From JBFELU01 sp041572755 (GTDB lineage Bacteria; Actinomycetota; Acidimicrobiia; Spongiisociales; UBA11373): a stretch of DNA of 15,832 nt. The stretch covers positions 1 through 15,832 of the forward strand of contig JBFFRY010000042.1 in the NCBI GenBank assembly GCA_041572755.1. Reading direction: 5' to 3'. The notes beneath the pieces are model-generated. The model searched no databases. It had not been told where the DNA came from and saw only the letters and a list, made by a program, of their open reading frames with translations. Below are positions 6,029 through 13,864 of the stretch, piece after piece. The position numbers and the translations under genes are program-made. The number at the start of each line of letters is the position of its first letter. Within the stretch, counting starts at the first letter, position 1.

Positions 6029-6383
6029 GGACCGAGGCACCGCCACCGTTGAATTCGCGTTCATCCTCCCGATCCTCGTGCTTCTCGCATTCGGGGTCGT
6101 CGAGTTCGGGCGCGCCTACAACGCCACGGCGACCCTCACGCACGCTGCTCGCGAGGGGGTGCGGGAACTGGCGATCACCGGAGACTCCGAGGCCGCGGTC
6201 GCGGTGGCTCGTGATGCAGCAATCGGACTCGACGGCGCCCTCTTGCAGATCACCACCACCCCCTGTGAGCCGGGGCACCCGACGAGCGTGAAGGCCTCCT
6301 ACCCCTTCCAATACCACGTACCCCTCTTCGGAGCGGCAACCGTGACCCTCCAAGCCGAGGGGGTGATGAGATGCGGCGGCTGA
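6021..6383 (+). CDS. tadE: TadE-like minor pseudopilin
   Basis: The protein is 120 aa. The ATG at 6021 has GGAGG ten bases upstream inside the end of flp. The N-terminus MNRDRGTATVEFAFILPILVLLAF is the TadE signature: a possible prepilin-type site after Gly6 with glutamate at +5 (Glu11), then a single hydrophobic helix to about residue 28, with EFGRAYNATATLTHAAREGVRE continuing the amphipathic helix. Two cysteines, in TTPCEPG and in the C-terminal MRCGG, may pair outside the membrane. TadE proteins are processed pseudopilins needed for Flp pilus assembly or priming. It overlaps flp by 8 nt and tadG by 13 nt, indicating translational coupling. Confidence 0.9.
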   Translation: MNRDRGTATVEFAFILPILVLLAFGVVEFGRAYNATATLTHAAREGVRELAITGDSEAAVAVARDAAIGLDGALLQITTTPCEPGHPTSVKASYPFQYHVPLFGAATVTLQAEGVMRCGG

Positions 6384-7354
6384 GCGACGAGCGGGGCGCC
6401 ACCGCGGTGGTCGTGGCAGTGATGGCCACCGCCCTCCTCGGCATGGTCGGTCTCGCCATCGATGCCGCCGCCCTGTATCAGGAAAGACGGGAACTGACCA
6501 ACGCCGCCGATGCCGCCGCTCTCGCCATCGCCGAGGACTGTGCCCTCGAGTTTCGCGCCTGCGACGAGGCCACCGCGGCATTCACAGCGCAGACCTACGC
6601 CGACCGCAACTCTCGCGACGACACCACCGGGATCGCCGGAGTCACCATCGATCACGGGGGTCGGGCGGTGACCGTCGAGACGACCACCCGCAATCCGGAC
6701 GGCTCCGGCATCCTTCGGCCCTTCTTCGCCCAAGTCGTCGGGTACTCGGGCACCGCAGTGGGAGCCTCGGCGACCGCCATCTGGGGTCACCCCCGAACCC
6801 TGCGCGGCATGCTGCCGCTCATCATCTCCCGATGCGAGTTCCCGGATGGCACGCCGCTGCCGACGGCTGAACGCATCATCTACTTCCACGACGGCGCCAA
6901 CACCGAGCCGTGCAACGCCCAAGCAGGACAGGACGCCGACAACGACGGCCTCCTTGCCGGGGGCTTCGGGTGGCTGGCCGCCGGTGGCGACTGTGAGGTG
7001 ACCCTCACGCAGGCGGCCTGGACCGGCGCCGATCCCGGCTCCTCACCGACCACCGGGTGTGCCGCCGAGGACGTCGGAGCTCTCCTCCTCGAGTCAACAC
7101 CGCTGCCCATCTTCGACGACGCCGACGGGATCTCGGGAACGGGAAGCGGGGGCCGCTACCGGGTTCACGGCTTCGTGATGTTCCACATCACCGGATACAA
7201 CTTCGGTGGCCAGTACAAGGCCCCCAGCCAGCAGTCGGCACCGTGCAGTGGGGATGAGCGGTGCATCAGCGGCTACTTCACCCCCGGGGTCGTCTACGAC
7301 GGCGAACCCGGCGGGTCGAACCAAGGCATCTTCATCGTGAAACTCATCGATTAG
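6371..7354 (+). CDS. tadG: TadG-like pilus-assembly protein with cysteine-rich extracellular region
   Basis: The protein is 327 aa with a GAGGGGG site seven bases before the ATG. Residues 7-55 form the TadE/TadG-like N-terminal domain: ERGATAVVVAVMATALLGMVGLAIDAAALY followed by the typical ELTNAADAAALA. Unlike flp and tadE it has valine, not glutamate, at the +5 position after the glycine, so processing is uncertain. The remaining 270 residues are expected to be outside the membrane. They contain eight cysteines in total in the protein (57, 64, 155, 181, 208, 230, 292, 298), an aspartate-rich QDADNDG segment (187-193) that resembles calcium-binding loops, and a DDADG segment near 249. TadG proteins anchor or cap the pilus machinery. 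The size and even cysteine count suggest a folded, disulfide-stabilised adhesin- or tip-like domain that I do not recognise. Confidence 0.85.
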   Translation: MRRLSDERGATAVVVAVMATALLGMVGLAIDAAALYQERRELTNAADAAALAIAEDCALEFRACDEATAAFTAQTYADRNSRDDTTGIAGVTIDHGGRAVTVETTTRNPDGSGILRPFFAQVVGYSGTAVGASATAIWGHPRTLRGMLPLIISRCEFPDGTPLPTAERIIYFHDGANTEPCNAQAGQDADNDGLLAGGFGWLAAGGDCEVTLTQAAWTGADPGSSPTTGCAAEDVGALLLESTPLPIFDDADGISGTGSGGRYRVHGFVMFHITGYNFGGQYKAPSQQSAPCSGDERCISGYFTPGVVYDGEPGGSNQGIFIVKLID

Positions 7355-7363
7355 GGGACCGTC

Positions 7364-8200
7364 ATGCGCAGGATCATCGCCATCGCCGCCTCCATCGCAT
7401 CGATCGGGATCGGCACACTCCTCTTGACCGGCTACGTGCGCGGCGCCGAGGAGAGAGCCCTCGCAGGGGAGGAACTCGTCGGCGTGCTCGTCCTCGACGA
7501 GCCCGTCGGCCAAGGTGAGCCGGCCGACGCCCTCGCCGGCAACGTTCGCATGGAGCTCGTGCCGGCCAAGATCCGCACCGAGGGAGCGGTCAGCGATCTC
7601 TCGACGCTCTCAGGCCTGGTTGCATCCGTCGAGTTGCTCCCCGGGGAGCAGGTCACGGAGTCTCGTTTCGTCGACCCGGCAACCCTGGCCGTCTACGTTC
7701 CGGCCGAACCGCCGCCGGGGACCGTCGAGGTGACGCTCTCGTTGTCACCCGAGCGGGCCGTGGGGGGCCGGCTGGCCCCGGGTGCCACGGTGAGCCTGTT
7801 CGCCTCGTTCGATCCGATCGACACGTCGGCGGCCGAGCCGGGCGAGACCGGCGAGATCGAGACCTTCGACGCCGACGGCAATCCGATCTACGTGGGATCC
7901 ACCGGCGACGAGGCCAACGCTCCCCGTACTCCCAACTCGACCCACCTCATACTCCAGGGTCTTCTGGTCACCAACGTCCAGGTCGAGCAGCTCCCACCCG
8001 CAGGCGAGGACGGAGCCACCGGCGAGAGGCCGGCTCTCGCTCCTACCGGGAACCTGCTGGTGACGCTCGCCGCCGTGCCCGCCGACGCCGAGAAGATCGT
8101 GTTCACCGCGGAACACGGGTTCATGTGGCTGGCGAACGAAGCCGGCGACGTGGGCATCGGAGGCACCGAGATCCAAACGAGGGAGACGATCTACCGATGA
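7364..8200 (+). CDS. cpaB: Flp pilus assembly protein CpaB/RcpC
   Basis: The protein is 278 aa, normal for the family. A GGGGA ribosome site overlaps the tadG stop. An N-terminal membrane anchor (residues 4-22) is followed by a SAF-type domain (about 38-108; VGVLVLDEPVGQGEP to LLPGEQVTESRFVDP) and the CpaB/RcpC domain (from about 121: VEVTLSLSPERAVGGRLAPGATVSLFASF). A low-complexity, acidic insert (about 152-185) interrupts that domain. CpaB/RcpC proteins act on the outer side of the membrane; in Gram-negative bacteria they support the secretin, and in monoderm actinobacteria their role is presumed to be in the wall-spanning part of the machine. The stop overlaps the tadZ start as ATGA. Confidence 0.9.
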   Translation: MRRIIAIAASIASIGIGTLLLTGYVRGAEERALAGEELVGVLVLDEPVGQGEPADALAGNVRMELVPAKIRTEGAVSDLSTLSGLVASVELLPGEQVTESRFVDPATLAVYVPAEPPPGTVEVTLSLSPERAVGGRLAPGATVSLFASFDPIDTSAAEPGETGEIETFDADGNPIYVGSTGDEANAPRTPNSTHLILQGLLVTNVQVEQLPPAGEDGATGERPALAPTGNLLVTLAAVPADAEKIVFTAEHGFMWLANEAGDVGIGGTEIQTRETIYR

Positions 8201-9381
8201 GGCCCATCGTTCTCTTCGCGTGTCCCCCGGCCCTCGAGCAGCAGGTGGCCAGCGTGCTCGACGAGCCGACGCGAGCCCGGCTCTGCCGATGGTCGGATCC
8301 GGTCGACCGCCATGGGACGGTGTCGAGCCTCCTGACGATCGGCCCCGCCGTGGTGATCATCGGGTCGGGCCTCGACGAGGACTCCGCCCTGAGCCTTGCC
8401 GGGAATATCGACCGGTCGGATCGCGGCATCAGCGTCGTGGTGGTGGCCGAGATGCTTCCTCGCACGATGGCGCGTGCTCTCGCCGCCGGGGCGCGTGCGG
8501 TGATTCCCCCGAATCCCGATCGATCCACTCTTCGCGAGGCCCTCCGCAATGCACTCACCGTGTCGGAGCGGAAGGCAGAGGCTCAGCCGGAAGCGTCCCC
8601 CGGCCCCCCTGGACGGGGAGGACGGGTCGTCACGGTGGCCGCCCCCAAGGGCGGCGCCGGGAAGACCGTCATCGCCTCGAATCTGGCGGTCGGTCTCGCT
8701 CAGACCGCGCCGCGAGGGGTCGTGCTGGTGGACCTCGACCTGCAGTTCGGCGACATCGCCTACGCCCTCACGCTCCAGCCACGCCACACCATCTACGACG
8801 CGGCGACCTCTCCGAAGATCGACCCAACCGCCCTCAAGGTCTTTCTCACACACCATCAAAGCGATCTGTATGCGCTGTGCGCTCCCGACGACCCGGCCCG
8901 GGGCGAGATGATCGAGGCGGACCGGGTGGGCGAGATCATCAGCACGCTCGCCTCCGATTTCGACTACCTGGTCATCGACACCGGCGCCGGCCTCACCGAA
9001 CACACCCTCACGGCCCTCGACGCCTCGACCGACGCCGTGCTGATCGCCGATGCCGACGTCCCCAGCATTCGCCACCTGGCCAAGGTGGCAGCGACGCTCG
9101 ATCGGATCGGACTCGACGGGCTCCGCCGCCATTTCATTCTCAACCGCGCCGACGCTCGCATCGGCGTGCGGATCGCCGACGTCCTGGGTTCCCTCGGGCT
9201 CGAAATGGACCTGGAGATCCCCACCTCGCGCGAGGTGGGGATCTCCCTGAGCCGCGGGGTCCCCATCATGATCAGCAACCCCAAGTCGACGATGGCCAAG
9301 CGGGTGACACGGCTGGTGCACCGCTTGGCGGATCGGCCCGAGAGCCGCGCCACCGGTTACCTGCAGGAGAGGAGCGCCTGA
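8197..9381 (+). CDS. tadZ: TadZ/CpaE-type pilus localisation ATPase
   Basis: The protein is 394 aa. The start at 8197 overlaps the cpaB stop (ATGA) with GGGAG upstream. Residues 1-130 form an atypical receiver-like domain, as is usual for TadZ/CpaE, without a clear phosphoacceptor site. A Gly/Pro-rich linker follows, then a MinD/ParA-type ATPase with deviant Walker A APKGGAGKT (149-157), the VDLDLQFGD signature (Asp179, Asp181) and Walker B-like VIDTGAGL with Asp261. TadZ dimerises, binds ATP and places the Tad machinery, often at a pole, by recruiting the TadA ATPase encoded by the next gene. The stop and the next start share one base (TGATG). Confidence 0.92.
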   Translation: MRPIVLFACPPALEQQVASVLDEPTRARLCRWSDPVDRHGTVSSLLTIGPAVVIIGSGLDEDSALSLAGNIDRSDRGISVVVVAEMLPRTMARALAAGARAVIPPNPDRSTLREALRNALTVSERKAEAQPEASPGPPGRGGRVVTVAAPKGGAGKTVIASNLAVGLAQTAPRGVVLVDLDLQFGDIAYALTLQPRHTIYDAATSPKIDPTALKVFLTHHQSDLYALCAPDDPARGEMIEADRVGEIISTLASDFDYLVIDTGAGLTEHTLTALDASTDAVLIADADVPSIRHLAKVAATLDRIGLDGLRRHFILNRADARIGVRIADVLGSLGLEMDLEIPTSREVGISLSRGVPIMISNPKSTMAKRVTRLVHRLADRPESRATGYLQERSA

Positions 9382-10754
9382 TGAGGCTGAGCGAACGCGT
9401 ACAGGCCGCCGATCGAGCAGCCGAACCCAACGGCGAGCGCGGTGCTGTCTCGGTCATGCGGCCCGATGATCCGCTGGGCGAGTACAAGAACCTGGTCCGT
9501 GAGTCGCTGTTCGCCAAACTGGACGGCAAGGCGGTGGAGGACATCGGCGGCGAGGACGAGCTGCGGCGGCTGGTGACCGACGAGCTCGACCGGCTGCTGC
9601 GGGAGGGGAGCGCTCCGCTGTCGCCGGTGGAAAGAGAGCAACTGGCGGCCGAGATCGGGGAGGACATCCTCGGCTACGGACCGGTGGGACGCTTCCTCGA
9701 AGACCCCAGCATCACCGAGGTCATGGTGAACGGTACCGAGCCGATCTACATCGAGAGAGAAGGCCGCATTCTCGAGACGGAGGCCCGGTTCCGATCCGAC
9801 GACCACGTGCGTCATGTGATCGAACGCATCGTGTCCCGGGTCGGACGCCGGATCGATGAGGCCTCACCGATGGTCGACGCCCGCCTTCCCGACGGATCGC
9901 GGGTGAACGCCATCATCCCGCCGTTGGCGGTCGATGGGCCGTCCATCACGATCCGGAAGTTCTCCCGCGACCCCTATCAGATCTCGAATCTCATCGAGTT
10001 CGGAACCCTGAACGCGCCCATTGCCACGCTGCTCAAGCGGGCCGTCGAAGGCCGTCTCAACATCCTCATCACCGGCGGCACCGGGACCGGGAAAACCACT
10101 CTCCTCAACGTCGTCTCGTCATTCATCCCCGCCGATCAGCGCATCGTTACCATCGAAGACGCGGTGGAGTTGCAGCTCCACCAGCGACACGTCGTCCGCC
10201 TCGAGGCCCGTCCGGCAAACGTCGAAGGGAAGGGCGAGGTGACCATTCGGGATCTCGTGCGCAACTCCCTGCGCATGCGTCCCGACCGAATCGTGATCGG
10301 CGAGGTTCGGGGTGCCGAGGCACTCGACATGCTGCAGGCGATGAACACCGGCCACGAGGGCTCGCTCTCCACTTTGCACGCAAACTCCCCCCGGGATGCA
10401 CTCAGCAGGCTGGAGACGATGGTGATGATGGCGGGGATCGACATACCCGTGAAGGCGGTGAGGGACTACATCTCGTCGGCGCTGAGCCTGATGGTGCACC
10501 TCAGCCGCCTTCGCGACGGTTCTCGCCGCGTCACGCGGGTAGCCGAGATCGTCGGCATGGAAGGGGACGTCGTCACCATGCAGGACGTCTTCACCTTCCG
10601 GCAGACCGGGATCGATGATGCGGGGCGCGTCGTCGGGGCCGTCCGACCCACCGGAATCCGCCCCAGCTTCGCCGATCACTTGGAGTCGGTGGGAAGCCCC
10701 CTGCCGCCGGAGGTGTTCTCCACCGGCGCCACCGAGCCGGAGCGGGCGGCGTGA
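9381..10754 (+). CDS. cpaF: TadA/CpaF secretion ATPase of the Flp pilus
   Basis: The protein is 457 aa. The ATG at 9381 has GGAGAGGAG upstream and shares a base with the tadZ stop; the frame is open much further upstream, but that part lies on top of tadZ. Domains are an N-terminal region (about 1-90), then the VirB11/CpaF-type ATPase with EVMVNGTEPIYIER, Walker A GGTGTGKTT (232-240), an Asp/Glu-box near VTIEDAVELQL, Walker B RIVIGEVRGAEALDML with the catalytic glutamate at 308, and the histidine box GSLSTLHANS. It forms a cytoplasmic hexamer that powers pilin polymerisation through TadB and TadC. Only one such ATPase is present, so extension and any retraction would rely on it. Confidence 0.96.
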   Translation: MRLSERVQAADRAAEPNGERGAVSVMRPDDPLGEYKNLVRESLFAKLDGKAVEDIGGEDELRRLVTDELDRLLREGSAPLSPVEREQLAAEIGEDILGYGPVGRFLEDPSITEVMVNGTEPIYIEREGRILETEARFRSDDHVRHVIERIVSRVGRRIDEASPMVDARLPDGSRVNAIIPPLAVDGPSITIRKFSRDPYQISNLIEFGTLNAPIATLLKRAVEGRLNILITGGTGTGKTTLLNVVSSFIPADQRIVTIEDAVELQLHQRHVVRLEARPANVEGKGEVTIRDLVRNSLRMRPDRIVIGEVRGAEALDMLQAMNTGHEGSLSTLHANSPRDALSRLETMVMMAGIDIPVKAVRDYISSALSLMVHLSRLRDGSRRVTRVAEIVGMEGDVVTMQDVFTFRQTGIDDAGRVVGAVRPTGIRPSFADHLESVGSPLPPEVFSTGATEPERAA

Positions 10755-12655
10755 GATACACCGCAGCGGCGGCGCTGGTCGCCATGCTCCTGCCGGCACT
10801 CCCCGCCGCCGCCGCCGAGAGCAGCCTCACGGTGGAGGACGTTGCGACCTCGGAGCACCCCCGCCTCGTCATCTCCATCCGAGTGAGCGGTCCCCTGGCA
10901 GAGACCCCTCTCGTGGGAGAGTCATTCTCTCTCTTCGAGAACGGCGCTCGCGTCTCCGCCAATGTCTGGACTTTCGACGCCCAACCCCTCGAGGTGGCGC
11001 TGGTGATGGATACCTCGGGAAGCATGGACGGCGCCCCGATGGTCGACGCCCGACGCGCTGCTGCTGCCTTCCTCGATCGGCTCCCTGAGACGGCCGATGT
11101 GGCGGTGGTGTCGTTCGGCGGGGAGGCGGCCGTCGTTCACGCGTTCGGCGATGAGACCCCGCAGGCCACGGTGGCCGTCGAAGACCTCCAGGCGGAAGGA
11201 GAGACCGCCCTGTACGACGCGATCCTCGAAGCAGTGGGTGCATTCCCCGTCCCCTCCGGAGCTCGCCGGGTGCTGGTGATCCTCTCCGACGGCGGAGACA
11301 CCGCGAGCTCGGTGACGCTCGACCGGGCCGCCGCCGCCATCACCGAGTCCGGCGCCGAAGTCCACGTCGTGGCGTTGCGCACCGACGAGACCGACCAGGA
11401 GTCCCTCGATCGGCTCGCCGACGCCGGGAAGGGGGGCGTGATCGCCGTCGACGATGCCGAGCTGCTGTCCGGCGCCTACGCCGATGTGGCATCCGAATTG
11501 GCGGGGCGCTACCGGCTCGTCTATCGCACCGAGGCAACCGGGTCGGTCCGCCTCACCATCTCGGTTTCTCACCACGGTGACGTGGCCTGGGACGCGATAG
11601 ATCTCTCCTTGCCGGTACCGGAGACCCCCGGGCCGGCCAGTCACACCGCCGCCTCCCCGATCGATGCTGCCGAGCACTCCACCGGTTCCCCGGTTGCGAT
11701 GGATCACCCGGGGCTGCTCCGCCGGGCGTGGGCCTATCCCGTCGGTCTCGTCGCAGTCCTCGGGGGTGTGGTGGCGGTCGTAGGCCTCACTCTGGTCGGG
11801 CGGCGCCGCCCCGACTCGATCGATCGCGCCGAGCAACGACGATCCGGTGGAAGGATCCTGTCCTTCCTCTCCCGGCGAGCGGAGTCGGCGGCCGATGCCC
11901 TGCTTCCCGTCGAGAGCACCGGATCGCTGGACCGCGCCCTCGACCGGGCCGGAGTCGGCCTTCGACCCGGAGAGTTCGTCGTCCTCACGGCGTCGCTGGC
12001 AGTCGTGGCGGTGGCGGCCGGCATCCTGGCGATGGGCCCGGTGGGCGGATTGTTGCTGGGGGTGATCGCGCTCGTCGCCCCCCACGTCCTGTTGCGAACT
12101 CTCACCCAGCGGAGGCGCGCCGCCTTTGCGGATCAGTTCGAGGGCGCGCTGCAGATGATCTCGGGATCGCTGCGCGCCGGCTACGGGTTGCTCCAGGCGG
12201 TTGCCACCGTGGCCTCCGAGTCACCATCGCCGACCGGCGACGAGTTCGGCCGGGTCACCGTCGAGAACCAGTTGGGCCGCTCCGTCGAGGAGGCCTTGGC
12301 CGCCATGGCGGATCGCATGGACAACGAGGACCTGCGCTGGGTGGTGGAGGCCATCAACATCCAGTACGAGGTGGGCGGCGACCTCGCCGAGGTGCTCGAC
12401 AGTGTCGCCGAGACGATCCGGGATCGGAATCAGATTCGGCGACAAGTGAAGGCGCTCTCTGCGGAAGGCCGGATCTCGGCCATCATCCTGGTCTCCCTGC
12501 CCTTCGCGCTGGCGGCGCTGCTCAGCGTGGTGAGCCCGGAGTACCTCGCAGAGCTCACCGAGAGCGGGGTGGGCAGGATGATGATCCTCGGTGCGCTGCT
12601 GCTCATCGGCGTCGGCACCGCCTGGATCACCAAGATCGTCAGGGTGGTGTTCTGA
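10751..12655 (+). CDS. tadB: Fusion of an exported vWA domain to the TadB platform protein
   Basis: The protein is 634 aa, about twice the usual TadB length. A GTG start overlaps the cpaF stop (GTGA) with GGAG upstream. A Sec signal peptide (1-22, ending AAA before Glu23) leads into an extracytoplasmic region with a von Willebrand factor A domain at about 80-255. Its metal-ion-dependent adhesion site looks complete: DTSGS (Asp87, Ser89, Ser91), Thr152 in GETALYD and Asp180 in LSDGGD. A membrane helix (327-349), a cytoplasmic linker and two further helices (409-450) precede the T2SSF/TadB domain (about 459-590, starting FADQFEGALQMISGSLRAGYG) and the C-terminal helices. TadB is the inner-membrane platform that couples CpaF motion to pilin insertion. 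The fusion puts a ligand-binding domain outside the cell on that platform. The reading frame is continuous with no sign of sequencing error. The ligand is unknown. Confidence 0.92.
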   Translation: MRYTAAAALVAMLLPALPAAAAESSLTVEDVATSEHPRLVISIRVSGPLAETPLVGESFSLFENGARVSANVWTFDAQPLEVALVMDTSGSMDGAPMVDARRAAAAFLDRLPETADVAVVSFGGEAAVVHAFGDETPQATVAVEDLQAEGETALYDAILEAVGAFPVPSGARRVLVILSDGGDTASSVTLDRAAAAITESGAEVHVVALRTDETDQESLDRLADAGKGGVIAVDDAELLSGAYADVASELAGRYRLVYRTEATGSVRLTISVSHHGDVAWDAIDLSLPVPETPGPASHTAASPIDAAEHSTGSPVAMDHPGLLRRAWAYPVGLVAVLGGVVAVVGLTLVGRRRPDSIDRAEQRRSGGRILSFLSRRAESAADALLPVESTGSLDRALDRAGVGLRPGEFVVLTASLAVVAVAAGILAMGPVGGLLLGVIALVAPHVLLRTLTQRRRAAFADQFEGALQMISGSLRAGYGLLQAVATVASESPSPTGDEFGRVTVENQLGRSVEEALAAMADRMDNEDLRWVVEAINIQYEVGGDLAEVLDSVAETIRDRNQIRRQVKALSAEGRISAIILVSLPFALAALLSVVSPEYLAELTESGVGRMMILGALLLIGVGTAWITKIVRVVF

Positions 12656-13542
12656 TGACCGAACTCTGGGTGACCGCGGCGTCGGTGGCCATCGTCTCCG
12701 GTGTCGCCGTTCTGTTCTGGTCGATGGCTGCGGCGCGAACGGCCGGCCGGCAAACGATTGCCGTCATCGACCAACGCCAGGAACGGCTCAGATCAGGCTT
12801 TGCGGAGCGGGCCCTTCAACCATTGGTGGCTGCGATGGCCGCACAGGCCCGACGCTTCACCCCATCAGGCTGGGTGGAGACCACGGAGGGGAGACTGCAG
12901 CTCGCCGGATCACGGTGGACACTGGAGCGAACCCTCGCCGCCAAGCTGGGGTTGGGTCTTGGTGGTCTGCTGTTCGGGCTGTGGTGGGCCGGCGACGCCG
13001 GGATGGGAAGTGCCCTGGTGCTCGGGGGGCTGGTCGCGGCGCTCACCTATTTCGTTCCGGATCTGCTCCTCTGGGGAAGGGCCCGCGAGCGTCAGACCCT
13101 CATCAGCCGCGCTCTCCCCGACACGATGGACCAGTTGACCATCTGCGTGGAATCTGGCCTCGGATTCGATGCGGCCCTCAAGCGGGTGGGCCGTCGCGGC
13201 CATGGTCCCCTCGCCGAGGAGCTGCACCGCACGCTCAATGAGATCGCCGTCGGCGTGCCCCGAGCCGAGGCCCTCGGCAATCTGGTGTCACGAACCGACG
13301 TCCCCGAGCTCAGTCATTTCGTGCTGGCGGTGCGTCAGGCCAACGAGTACGGGCTCCCCGTGGCCCAGGTTCTCCGGGTCCAGGCGGGCCAACTGAGGGT
13401 GAAACGACGCCAGGCCGCCGAGGAGAGGGCCCTGAAGATGCCGGTGAAGATCGTCTTCCCCTTGATCCTGTGCATCTTCCCGGCTCTCTTCGTCGTGCTG
13501 CTCGGGCCGGCGGTGATTCGCATCATGCGCGTCTTGCTCTAG
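12655..13542 (+). CDS. tadC: TadC-type Flp pilus platform protein
   Basis: The protein is 295 aa, normal for TadC. The ATG shares a base with the tadB stop (TGATG), with AGGGTGG upstream. It has an N-terminal membrane helix (about 5-25), two helices around 100-140 (GLGLGGLLFGLWWAG; ALVLGGLVAALTYFVPDLLLW), a T2SSF domain with LPDTMDQLTICVESGLGFDAAL (from residue 154), and a C-terminal helix (KIVFPLILCIFPALFVVLLGPAV). TadC partners with TadB in the inner-membrane platform of the Flp pilus. It is the last gene of the operon; the next sequence is a 322-bp region without an intact gene. Confidence 0.94.
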   Translation: MTELWVTAASVAIVSGVAVLFWSMAAARTAGRQTIAVIDQRQERLRSGFAERALQPLVAAMAAQARRFTPSGWVETTEGRLQLAGSRWTLERTLAAKLGLGLGGLLFGLWWAGDAGMGSALVLGGLVAALTYFVPDLLLWGRARERQTLISRALPDTMDQLTICVESGLGFDAALKRVGRRGHGPLAEELHRTLNEIAVGVPRAEALGNLVSRTDVPELSHFVLAVRQANEYGLPVAQVLRVQAGQLRVKRRQAAEERALKMPVKIVFPLILCIFPALFVVLLGPAVIRIMRVLL

Positions 13543-13864
13543 GGCGGGGCGGCCGTTCTCATCGGCTGGCGGACCACCCGCCCGCGGTGGCGGACCCGGC
13601 ATTCCACAGCCTTTGGCGTGCGAAGAGACAATGCGGACAACAGGAACCCTATGTGTGACAAGGTGTTCCTTCTGGTGGGCCTGATGTTGGTGACTTGCTG
13701 GTCAACCCACAGGATAGTTGTCCAAGTCCCAAGCCGACCATCGTGAGGAGCATCGGCGTGTAGAACAGGCTGCTCTTCAACTGCTCCCGGATGAGCCTCA
13801 GCCGAATTCTCATGCGCCGGTCTGCTCTCTCTCGGAGTGGCGAGATCGCGCCACTGATCTGACC
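13543..13864. other. Intergenic region after the tad operon, with one decayed gene
   Basis: This 322-bp stretch lies between two converging transcripts. It contains a DUF2254 remnant on the minus strand (described separately) and a weak 5-bp hairpin, CCACC/GGTGG, at 13574-13578 and 13586-13590 that could help end the tad transcript. GC content falls visibly between about 13600 and 13800 compared with the flanking genes. No intact gene is supported. Confidence 0.5.
13649..13813 (-). pseudogene. Remnant of a DUF2254 membrane protein (N-terminus only)
   Basis: From an ATG at 13813 the frame encodes 54 residues. The first 33 (RLRLIREQLKSSLFYTP, then MLLTMVGLGLGQL) have the pattern of the DUF2254 N-terminus: a basic amphipathic start, the SSxxxxP motif, and then the first membrane helix. 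Full DUF2254 proteins are about 400 aa with several membrane helices. Here the similarity is lost after residue 33 and the frame stops at 13649. In a neighbouring frame the sequence just downstream (minus-strand sense) encodes FLLSALSLRTPKAV, which may continue the domain after a frameshift, but this is weak. No strong ribosome site precedes the ATG. I read it as a decayed or truncated gene. Confidence 0.45.

Noticed and set aside
8191..9321. 376-codon open frame antisense to tadZ
   Set aside because: Composition (many His, Asp, Gly, Arg) mirrors tadZ codon bias on the other strand; no domain and no ribosome site.
8220..9380. Long open frame continuing upstream of cpaF across tadZ
   Set aside because: The encoded stretch is arginine/proline/glycine-rich and low in hydrophobic residues, as expected for a wrong frame of a high-GC gene. 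tadZ in the other frame has clear ATPase motifs.
10922..12085. 387-codon open frame antisense to the vWA-TadB gene
   Set aside because: Same high-GC mirror effect; no recognisable domain, and it would lie inside the coupled tad operon.
11728..12654. Long open frame continuing upstream of tadC across tadB
   Set aside because: Arginine-rich composition and overlap with the well-supported TadB domain show that it is a wrong-frame artefact; the tadC start at 12655 has its own ribosome site.
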